Part shown: positions 1 to 4,539 of the stretch, piece after piece | Layout: the number at the start of each line of letters is the position of its first letter | Position numbering within the stretch: the stretch's first letter is position 1 | Origin: Syntrophaceae bacterium | GTDB lineage: Bacteria > Desulfobacterota > Syntrophorhabdia > Syntrophorhabdales > WCHB1-27 | Reading direction: 5' to 3' | NCBI GenBank assembly: GCA_003165115.1 | Contig: PLSJ01000069.1 | Location: forward strand, 1 to 7,246 | DNA length: 7,246 nt | Program-made: the position numbers and the translations under genes | Notes under the pieces: generated by a model | What the model was told of the DNA's origin: nothing | What the model saw: only the letters and a program-made list of their open reading frames with translations | Databases searched by the model: none

Positions 1-18
1 TATTAATGAGACAGTACA

Positions 19-456
19 CTAGCTCCCGTTGCCGAAGACGGATTTGACTGTTGGGTGACCGGGCCACCGACAGTGTTTCTTGCTGGCACCAAACATTCGT
101 GTCCAGAAGCCCGTGGCTCCTCCTTCACTCTTCCTAGAGCAGGAGACGTCAAACGACTTCCCGCACTTCGGACATGATACGGTTCCATCTCTGCCCGCAG
201 GGACCCTTAGTTTTTGGGCACACTGGGGGCATGCGATAATTGTGCGAGAATCAGCCTGCGTCTTGTGCAAGGAAGCGGTTGCTTTGCTTTCATTGGTTTG
301 TTTCCTCGGCCCAGTCCCAGCCGGCCCAGGAATGTCGTCTAAGTATGTGTCAAAAGCAGCGCACTTCGGACAAGGCGTCGCCCTTCTTTCATATAGGGGT
401 AGGTTTTTATCGGACCAGCGTTTGTGACCACATTTACTACAGCGTTCTTTTTCCAT
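19..456 (-). CDS. Double zinc-ribbon protein of unknown function (145 aa)
   Basis: The protein carries two four-cysteine zinc ribbons. The first is formed by C6/C9 (CSKC) and C29/C32 (CPKC). The second is formed by C76/C79 (CPQC) and C95/C98 (CPKC), with a spacing and a following GKSF strand that resemble the MJ0042-type ribbons common in bacterial regulatory or membrane-associated proteins. A hydrophilic linker of about 40 residues separates them, and a basic C-terminal tail holds two further cysteines (106, 129). The frame is open up to position 528, but I place the start at the ATG at 456. A GGGGGGAG Shine-Dalgarno lies just upstream of it, and the likely promoter (499-528) overlaps the longer start. 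There is no transmembrane segment. The gene lies about 100 nt downstream of hicA on the same strand but has its own promoter. A role in nucleic-acid or protein binding is an inference only; the exact function is unknown. Confidence 0.75.
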   Translation of the reverse strand: MEKERCSKCGHKRWSDKNLPLYERRATPCPKCAAFDTYLDDIPGPAGTGPRKQTNESKATASLHKTQADSRTIIACPQCAQKLRVPAGRDGTVSCPKCGKSFDVSCSRKSEGGATGFWTRMFGASKKHCRWPGHPTVKSVFGNGS

Positions 457-498
457 GGTTACTCCCCCCGCCGTTGTCCAGTATATTTGAATAGAATT

Positions 499-528
499 AT
501 TGTAAATGAACGTATGGAATGAAGTCAA
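499..528 (-). promoter_or_regulatory. Sigma-70-like promoter of the zinc-ribbon gene
   Basis: On the minus strand a TTGACT -35 box (523-528) and a TACAAT -10 box (499-504) are separated by 18 bp. The expected transcript starts near 491 and has a leader of about 35 nt before the ATG at 456. This supports the downstream start and transcription independent of hicBA. Confidence 0.55.
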
Positions 529-556
529 GTTCGTAGGTGCAGTCGAGGTAGGATTC

Positions 557-778
557 TTAGAGATTATTGAACTGGTCTACAGCAAGTCCCGCCTGTTTGA
601 TCAGTTTCATGAGGAGGCCGGGGCCGAGTTCGTCATGCAGGGGAATGGATAACGTCCACTGATACCCCTCTTTGGTCAGCATTACATGAGAGCCCTTCTG
701 GCGGACCACTTTCCAGCCCGCGCGCTGAAATTTGCGGACTGCCTCTGCCCCGGACCAAAGTTTTAAAGTTCCGCCCAT
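557..778 (-). CDS. hicA: HicA-family mRNA interferase toxin (73 aa)
   Basis: This small protein has the YcfA/HicA pattern: an N-terminal helix (AEAVRKFQRAGW), then a strand with the signature QKGSHVML whose H31 matches the conserved catalytic histidine of the family. The C-terminal segment IPLHDELGPGLLMKLIKQAGL closely matches the family's final strand and helix. HicA toxins adopt a double-stranded-RNA-binding-like fold and cleave mRNA until neutralised by HicB. The length is normal for the family and the histidine is intact, so the toxin should be active. Its ATG overlaps the hicB stop by one base (TAATG), a translational-coupling arrangement. The gene order is hicB then hicA, the reverse of the Escherichia coli hicAB order but common elsewhere. 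Confidence 0.9.
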   Translation of the reverse strand: MGGTLKLWSGAEAVRKFQRAGWKVVRQKGSHVMLTKEGYQWTLSIPLHDELGPGLLMKLIKQAGLAVDQFNNL

Positions 779-978
779 TACACGGCGATTTCAACGAGCT
801 TGGAAGAATCGGCGGGATGCCTGGCTTCCATCACTTCAAGCCATCCTTCGATAGCCTCCCGGATGTTTCCGACCGCTTCATCGTAGGTTTTGCCCTGGGA
901 GAGACAGCCGGGAAGGGCCGGTACTTCGGCGACGTAATAACCCGCCTCATCCTTTTCTATTATCACGTGCAGCTTCAT
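778..978 (-). CDS. hicB: HicB-family antitoxin, short form (66 aa)
   Basis: The sequence has the typical HicB/UPF0150 partial RNase H-like pattern: strand KLHVIIEKDEAGYYVAEVPALPGCLSQGKTY, in which the segments GYYVAEVP and LPGCLSQGKT are hallmark motifs, then the helix DEAVGNIREAIEGWLEVM. HicB binds and masks the HicA active site. At 66 aa this is a short form: it ends at a final strand (LVEIAV) and lacks the C-terminal ribbon-helix-helix or helix-turn-helix domain that longer HicBs use to bind their operator. The start is supported by an AAGGAG Shine-Dalgarno directly upstream. It is co-transcribed with hicA from the promoter at 1005-1033. Confidence 0.9.
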   Translation of the reverse strand: MKLHVIIEKDEAGYYVAEVPALPGCLSQGKTYDEAVGNIREAIEGWLEVMEARHPADSSKLVEIAV

Positions 979-1002
979 TTGTTCTCCTTACTCTTCACTT
1001 CC

Positions 1003-1033
1003 ACAGTATAGAACTGTAATCCCTCCTTGTCAA
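1003..1033 (-). promoter_or_regulatory. hicBA promoter with palindrome over the -10 box
   Basis: On the minus strand a perfect TTGACA -35 (1028-1033) and a TATACT -10 (1005-1010) are spaced by 17 bp, which is close to the ideal sigma-70 promoter. An inverted repeat ACAGT-N5-ACTGT (1003-1017) covers the -10 and is a candidate operator. Which protein binds it is unknown, because the HicB here has no visible DNA-binding domain. Confidence 0.7.
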
Positions 1034-1091
1034 AAAGGAACAACCAATTCCGGGGATATCGTGACGGGGCCATGATTCGTAAAACAAATGC

Positions 1092-1120
1092 TTGACAAAG
1101 GTATCATGCTACTATATAGT
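1092..1120 (+). promoter_or_regulatory. Sigma-70-like promoter of the xis-int operon
   Basis: TTGACA (1092-1097) and TATAGT (1115-1120) are separated by 17 bp. The -10 box lies inside a perfect 10-bp palindrome, ACTATATAGT (1111-1120). Just downstream an inverted repeat GCTAT-AGGG-ATAGC (1131-1144) falls in the early transcript. Both could be repressor sites. The promoter faces away from the hicBA promoter about 60 bp to its left. Confidence 0.7.
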
Positions 1121-1167
1121 TAATGTATATGCTATAGGGATAGCTTGAAGGCTGCTGGAGAAATCGT

Positions 1168-1665
1168 ATGGTGACGAAGAAAATCAAGACCTTCACGGTA
1201 GACGAAGAAACGTATAATTCCCTCGTGTCCATGTTCAAGGAATACGAAGCCGAGGTGAGCATATCGTATTACCTGGACGGGTGTCTTAAAGACCTTTTGA
1301 AATATTTGAGGACACTCGACGATCTGAGAAAGCGGGAACCGGAGAAATACTCGGTGCCAATGTCGTACATCATAGACATGGTAGCGAGAGAACCTAAGAT
1401 GAGCATACTGGAATTCGCGGACGAGCCCGATGACCGGTACGTGCCGGGAAGAGATGAGATGGATGAAATTCAGGTTCGGTATGAAGCCGAGAGAAAAAAG
1501 ATACCTTTGAGGTTCTGGCGGTTCCTCAGAACGGGTGCTTTTAAGATGTCCAGGGACAAGAAGCATATAGTGAACAAGAAAACGGGGCACGCATACAAGC
1601 CGGATGAAGGCGGTTTGGTAACCGATGCGCCGGAGCATGACGAACCGGATGCGACAAAGGAATGA
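1168..1665 (+). CDS. Uncharacterised element protein with ribbon-helix-helix-like N-terminus (165 aa)
   Basis: I do not recognise this family. The first 45 residues begin with a basic strand (KKIKTFTVDEETY), followed by two predicted helices around residues 13-27 and 31-47, the order expected for a ribbon-helix-helix DNA-binding domain. The rest is charged, with many Glu, Asp, Lys and Arg residues and a basic stretch at about 107-145 (ERKKIPLRFWRFLR and KMSRDKKHIVNKK). There is no signal peptide or membrane segment. A TGGAG Shine-Dalgarno lies about 7 nt before the ATG. The stop overlaps the ATG of the next gene (ATGA), so the two are probably translationally coupled. Being first in an operon with xis and int, under a promoter with palindromes, it may be an autoregulator or recombination accessory factor. 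That role is inferred from context only. Confidence 0.7.
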   Translation: MVTKKIKTFTVDEETYNSLVSMFKEYEAEVSISYYLDGCLKDLLKYLRTLDDLRKREPEKYSVPMSYIIDMVAREPKMSILEFADEPDDRYVPGRDEMDEIQVRYEAERKKIPLRFWRFLRTGAFKMSRDKKHIVNKKTGHAYKPDEGGLVTDAPEHDEPDATKE

Positions 1666-2102
1666 AAAGCGAGCTTGAAACTCGGGATATCGATTCGATC
1701 AGCGATGCGGTGGCAAAGAAGGTCATCGATGGGTTGAAACTAATGCTGCAGGAACAGGAGACGGGGCTTGACGACCTCTTGACCCTGGAGGAACTGGCAG
1801 ACCTGCTTAAGGTCAAACCACGGCAAATATATGCCTGGGTCAATGAAAGTAAATACACCGACAACGGGATACCATACGAGAAGGCTGGCAAGAAGTTCTT
1901 GAGGTTTTCTCAGCGTAAGATTCTAAAATGGATACGAGGAAAGAGTACAGCAAATCTTGATAAAGAGGAGGTGATAAAGAATGCGGGGCGGAATATCACA
2001 GAAAGGAAACAATTATTACGTGTACCTGTGGATCGGCGGAAAGAAAAAATGGTTTTCGGGCGCCGGAACCTCCAAGCGGAAAGCGGAAATGATTCTCCAT
2101 GA
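1662..2102 (+). CDS. Excisionase-like helix-turn-helix protein (146 aa)
   Basis: Residues about 38-92 form a MerR-like winged helix of the excisionase type (HTH_17): LLTLEELADLLKVKPRQIYAWV is the helix-turn-helix, PYEKAGKKFLRF the wing, and SQRKILKWIRGK the closing helix. Such proteins bind bent DNA near attachment sites and steer integrases towards excision, and some also repress. An acidic helical N-terminus of about 35 residues precedes the domain. The start overlaps the upstream stop by four bases (ATGA). The last 40 residues overlap the start of the integrase gene in another frame. That tail is basic and has no recognisable domain, so an ancestral stop near the integrase Shine-Dalgarno may have been lost. 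The alternative is a general HTH regulator rather than a true Xis. Its position directly before an integrase favours Xis. Confidence 0.75.
   Translation: MKSELETRDIDSISDAVAKKVIDGLKLMLQEQETGLDDLLTLEELADLLKVKPRQIYAWVNESKYTDNGIPYEKAGKKFLRFSQRKILKWIRGKSTANLDKEEVIKNAGRNITERKQLLRVPVDRRKEKMVFGRRNLQAESGNDSP
1966..1975 (+). promoter_or_regulatory. Strong Shine-Dalgarno of the integrase gene
   Basis: AGGAGGTGAT is an uninterrupted match to the 16S rRNA 3' end, with GGAGG ending 9 nt before the ATG at 1981. It fixes the integrase start inside the xis-like reading frame and allows high translation independent of coupling. Confidence 0.7.
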
Positions 2103-2886
2103 AAAAGCTGTGGAGGTCCAGAACGGCACCTATCAGGAAATCAGGAAAATATGGTTCAGAGAGTTCGGCGTCATGTGGCTGGAATCGTATGCAAAGACAA
2201 GAACAAAGCCATCCACGTTCAGCAGCTATGAGGACATCGTAAGAAAGAAGCTGATCCCGACTTTTGGGGATCGATACCTCACGACGATCACCACGGTAAT
2301 GCTGCAACGGTATGTGTCGGGGCGGCTTGAAGAGGTAAAGCCGAAGACGGTTGTGAATGAGATCGTCGCGATAAAAGAGATGTTCAAACACGCCGGGAGA
2401 TGGGGCTACCTGAAAGTCAATCCGGCAGAACATCTGGAGCGGCCGAGAATCGAGAAAGAGGAAATGGAAATCCTCAACCCTGACGAGATCGGCCTCTTTC
2501 TGGAAGCAACGTCAAGCGGACACAGAACGCTTTTTCTCCTGGCGATCCTCACGGGGATGAGAAGAGGGGAAATCCTGGGCTTGAAGAAAGGGGACATCGA
2601 CTGGCACAATATGCAGATCGCCGTTAAGCGTACGTTTTCGAAGGGCGGGTTCGGATCGCCCAAAACCAAGGCGGGATACAGAAAGATCGATATGAGTCCT
2701 CACCTGGTTCATGAGCTGAAGAAACAGATTCTAAGGAGTGCCGCGAGCGAGTTGGATTTGGTGTTCTGCACTTCAGACGGAAAGCCCCTTGACGCGGACA
2801 ACCTGATAAAGCGGCAGTTTCTTCCGGCGCTGAGCTTCGGACCGGGAGAAACGCGAAGTAACAGCATTCGCAAATATCCCGTATGA
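1981..2886 (+). CDS. int: Tyrosine integrase, C-terminally truncated, probably inactive (301 aa)
   Basis: This is a phage or element type tyrosine recombinase. Residues 1-50 form an arm-type DNA-binding domain (GISQKGNNYYVYLWIGGKKKW, a three-strand sheet, then a helix). Residues about 57-155 form the SAM-like core-binding domain. The catalytic domain starts near 165 and keeps the first catalytic arginine (R194 in TGMRRGEILGL) and the beta-hairpin lysine (K228 in SPKTKAGYRKIDM). The homology runs through NLIKRQFLPAL (about 284) and then changes to an unrelated tail ending in IRKYPV. The HxxR motif, the second His/Trp and the nucleophilic tyrosine are absent, whereas integrases of this type are usually about 370-400 aa. 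Without the tyrosine it cannot cut DNA. I see no HDLRH-like segment in the other frames downstream to 2940, so this looks like deletion or replacement rather than a single frameshift. The start is set by an excellent Shine-Dalgarno. Confidence 0.88.
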   Translation: MRGGISQKGNNYYVYLWIGGKKKWFSGAGTSKRKAEMILHEKAVEVQNGTYQEIRKIWFREFGVMWLESYAKTRTKPSTFSSYEDIVRKKLIPTFGDRYLTTITTVMLQRYVSGRLEEVKPKTVVNEIVAIKEMFKHAGRWGYLKVNPAEHLERPRIEKEEMEILNPDEIGLFLEATSSGHRTLFLLAILTGMRRGEILGLKKGDIDWHNMQIAVKRTFSKGGFGSPKTKAGYRKIDMSPHLVHELKKQILRSAASELDLVFCTSDGKPLDADNLIKRQFLPALSFGPGETRSNSIRKYPV

Positions 2887-2934
2887 AACCTACCGCTTAG
2901 CCTTCCAGTAACCCACCCGTTTCTATCATATCTT

Positions 2935-2971
2935 AAAGCATTTTGAACTGCTTTGGTAGAGATATGGTAGA
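2935..2971. repeat. Inverted repeat plus 11-bp-spaced direct repeats, possible attachment core
   Basis: AAAGCA (2935-2940) and TGCTTT (2949-2954) are perfect inverted arms around an 8-bp spacer, a geometry like the core site of a tyrosine recombinase. TGGTAGA then occurs twice with an 11-bp period (2954-2960 and 2965-2971), like arm-type sites. The location about 50 bp past the truncated int frame is where attP often lies. There is no second copy in this window that would confirm an att repeat. Confidence 0.3.
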
Positions 2972-2985
2972 AGCAAGATTACCTC

Positions 2986-3018
2986 AAAAGAAAAAACCCA
3001 CGAGGTGGCGCTCGTGGG
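2986..3018 (-). terminator. Rho-independent terminator reading leftward
   Basis: On the minus strand an 8-bp perfect stem CCCACGAG / CTCGTGGG (3011-3018 with 2997-3004) closes a 6-nt loop and is followed by six T, one C and four T. On the plus strand the stem has no following T run, so it acts on leftward transcripts. No minus-strand gene lies immediately to its right, which suggests it ends a short untranslated RNA. Confidence 0.7.
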
Positions 3019-3052
3019 CGGGTGTTGAACCAGGAACCGGGTTTTGGTTGGT

Positions 3053-3082
3053 GGCTCGATGTCTATTATAGCACATCGGGCC
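3053..3082. repeat. 10-bp hairpin with AT-rich loop over a minus-strand -10 box
   Basis: GGCTCGATGT (3053-3062) pairs with ACATCGGGCC (3073-3082) over all ten positions, one of them a G-T wobble. The 10-nt loop is CTATTATAGC and contains TATAAT on the minus strand (3065-3070). It may be an operator at a promoter or, given the neighbouring HUH Rep, a cruciform nick site of a rolling-circle origin. Confidence 0.5.
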
Positions 3083-3132
3083 TTACCCGCAATACGCAAA
3101 CTCGTTAAAAGCCAAAAACAAGGGATAAAGCC

Positions 3133-3238
3133 TGCGCCGGGGAGCTTCCCGCCTCCCTCAGAGCAGGTTTCGGCGCAAACCCTGGTCCCTCCGGCCGCGC
3201 GGACAGGGGAGCACGGCGGGGGGTCGGGGTTTGCGCCG
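3133..3238. repeat. Long-range inverted repeat with an alternative partner
   Basis: CGGCGCAAACCC (3171-3182) is perfectly complementary to GGGTTTGCGCCG (3227-3238) across a 44-nt GC-rich spacer. The left arm can pair instead with TGCGCCG at 3133-3139, giving mutually exclusive stems. Such structures are found in single-strand origins and in regulatory leaders. Which applies here cannot be told from sequence. Confidence 0.6.
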
Positions 3239-3411
3239 GTGACGGGTCTCCCGCTACAGCACTCCCCGGCCAGGGCGACGGAACGAAGTGGAGTCGGGTC
3301 TTTCAGGAGTGTCGATTATCGTGGGTCAAGTCTCCATGACAACAAAACCTCTCATATCTCCGCAAGTCCGGCCGCAAGCGGGCGGTGCGAACGCCGCTCT
3401 CGGGAGCGAGC

Positions 3412-3453
3412 ACAAGCACGCGCCGGCCGGCTCCTCTGTGCTTGTAACAGAGG
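3412..3453 (+). promoter_or_regulatory. Overlapping hairpins directly upstream of rep
   Basis: ACAAGCAC (3412-3419) pairs with GTGCTTGT (3438-3445), enclosing the perfect palindrome GCCGGCCGGC (3422-3431). CCTCTG (3433-3438) pairs with CAGAGG (3448-3453). The two stems share bases 3438-3445 as arm or loop, so only one can form. The second sequesters an AGAGG that could serve as a ribosome site. Together they look like an attenuation or translation-control leader for rep. Confidence 0.4.
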
Positions 3454-3468
3454 CAATGAATTACACCG

Positions 3469-4539
3469 ATGAGCGAAAGTCGGGAATATTCACTCTGGCG
3501 GGAAAGGAAGCATATTCAACCCTGGGTAGAAATACGGCCAAGGTCCGATAAGCACATGACCATGAGAAAAGACATACGCGGGAAAAAGCGAAGAGGCGCG
3601 ATAGCGGACAAGTACTCATACCTGTTCGACAAGCAGGACGTGGCGACCATGTTCTATTCTACCGTAGATTACTACAGCAACGTGGGGCTGGTCTTCAGGA
3701 ACATGGATAGCGGGGAGTACAAACGGATGCCGATCTGCTCCAGGTGGAACACGAAAAGGGATGACTGGTACAAGAAACGGTATTGGGACATACACGACAG
3801 CGTGAAGGATGAAACCAAGGTGACGATGCTGGCCATAGGGTACGATCAGCGCCGCATGTACGATCTCATGGAAGAATCGGGATGGGGCGGCGATTTCTAC
3901 GGGTATCTCATGTATCGCATCGGAACGGATATAAGCGCCTTCCTGAAGCGCCTACGGTCCTTCTACAAGCGTAAAGGGTGGGAATGGAACTACAGAGGCT
4001 TTGCCATAGAGCCATACAAGGAATCGGGCCTTCCTCATATCCACTTCTATTTCAAGGGTGGGTGGATCGCCGATATAGACGACATAGTAAGGCTGTGGGG
4101 CTGGTCGAAACCGCAAGGGATCAAGGTTACGGTGAGAACAGGGGGTCAAGTCGCTGGCTACCTTTCGAGCTATCTCAAGAAGGCCGTTACCTGCGTCGAT
4201 GGTAATAGGGTCCATCTTCTCTATGCCTACGCCTATTTCTTCGGGGTGCCCCTCTACCGTGTGGCCTACGGCAAAAGGAAGAAAGAAGAAAAGCAATGTG
4301 AGGCTGTGGAGATCGGCGAGAAAGAAATTCCGGTGAGCGAACCATTCGTGAAAGGGAATTGGGAATGTGTGGGTACGGACATCATGGGAACCGGGGCGGA
4401 ATGGGACAAAAGATTCTTACCTTTCGGAAGTGAAAAGAGGATGAGCGTCGAGGAGTTTGAGGAAGGCTACGGCGTAAAGTCCTTCGAAAACACCGACTAT
4501 GGGGGGCATTATGAAGAAACGGAAGAGAGAAACGCTTGA
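3469..4539 (+). CDS. rep: HUH-family rolling-circle replication initiator (Rep, 356 aa)
   Basis: The three motifs of HUH endonucleases appear in order. Motif 1 is VTMLAIGYD (118-126). Motif 2 is the metal-binding GLPHIHFYF with H190 and H192, preceded by a conserved acidic residue (E181). Motif 3 is VAGYLSSYLKK, with candidate nucleophiles Y231 and Y235 and a trailing lysine (K238). Such proteins nick one strand at a specific origin, bind covalently to its 5' end and start rolling-circle replication. The C-terminal 115 residues are charged and not recognised. There is no visible helicase Walker motif, so a host helicase is probably needed. The closest functional analogues are plasmid, phage or integrative-element Reps; a relaxase is less likely given the motif order. 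The start is uncertain: the first ATG (3469) lacks a good ribosome site, and ATG 3556, five nt after a TAA in another frame, is an alternative. Confidence 0.85.
   Translation: MSESREYSLWRERKHIQPWVEIRPRSDKHMTMRKDIRGKKRRGAIADKYSYLFDKQDVATMFYSTVDYYSNVGLVFRNMDSGEYKRMPICSRWNTKRDDWYKKRYWDIHDSVKDETKVTMLAIGYDQRRMYDLMEESGWGGDFYGYLMYRIGTDISAFLKRLRSFYKRKGWEWNYRGFAIEPYKESGLPHIHFYFKGGWIADIDDIVRLWGWSKPQGIKVTVRTGGQVAGYLSSYLKKAVTCVDGNRVHLLYAYAYFFGVPLYRVAYGKRKKEEKQCEAVEIGEKEIPVSEPFVKGNWECVGTDIMGTGAEWDKRFLPFGSEKRMSVEEFEEGYGVKSFENTDYGGHYEETEERNA

Larger units (their letters stand above)
2986..3308 (-). ncRNA. Candidate leftward untranslated RNA(s) between rep and int
   Basis: Two minus-strand promoter-like sites face the terminator at 2986-3018. 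The distal one is TTGTCA (3337-3342) - 16 bp - GATAAT (3315-3320) and would give an RNA of about 320 nt. The proximal one is TTGCGG (3087-3092) - 16 bp - TATAAT (3065-3070) and would give an RNA of about 70 nt. Neither transcript has a convincing ORF. The long form would include the 3171-3238 stem. Rolling-circle plasmids often control rep with counter-transcribed RNA, but these RNAs lie upstream of rep, not over its start. Transcription is not proven by sequence. Confidence 0.3.
2887..3468. other. 582-nt structured region without a convincing gene, between int and rep
   Basis: I find no credible protein here. The open frame at 3044-3472 is an Arg/Ser/Pro/Ala-rich translation of GC-rich repeats. 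The stretch contains an attachment-core-like inverted repeat (2935-2954), a minus-strand terminator (2986-3018), a hairpin over a minus-strand -10 box (3053-3082), a 12-bp long-range inverted repeat (3171-3182 with 3227-3238) and a cluster of competing hairpins just before rep (3412-3453). GC content rises sharply after about 3125. In elements with an HUH Rep, the replication origin and copy-control sites usually lie near rep, so this is the natural place to look for them. That assignment is an inference from position. Confidence 0.6.

Noticed and set aside
457..528. N-terminal extension of the zinc-ribbon gene to position 528
   Set aside because: The extension overlaps a good promoter (499-528) and lacks a ribosome site, while the ATG at 456 has a strong one.
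1132..1638. Minus-strand frame of 168 codons
   Set aside because: It is the shadow of the RHH-like gene, with an atypical His/Phe/Arg-rich composition. The plus-strand gene has the promoter, the ribosome site and coupled neighbours.
3021..3060. Possible tRNA or att-linked tRNA fragment around GTTGAACCAGG
   Set aside because: It resembles a T-loop only superficially. No cloverleaf or acceptor stem can be formed on either strand.
3361..3470. Group II intron or retron RNA
   Set aside because: Neither a reverse transcriptase nor the conserved domain V of group II introns is present; the stems are simple local hairpins.
3044..3472. Plus-strand frame of 142 codons whose stop overlaps the first rep ATG
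   Set aside because: The translation is Arg/Ser/Pro/Ala-rich without any domain pattern and runs through inverted repeats. There is no convincing ribosome site. It is better explained as structured noncoding DNA.
3952..4296. Minus-strand frame inside rep
   Set aside because: It lies fully within the rep HUH motifs and shows no domain pattern of its own.
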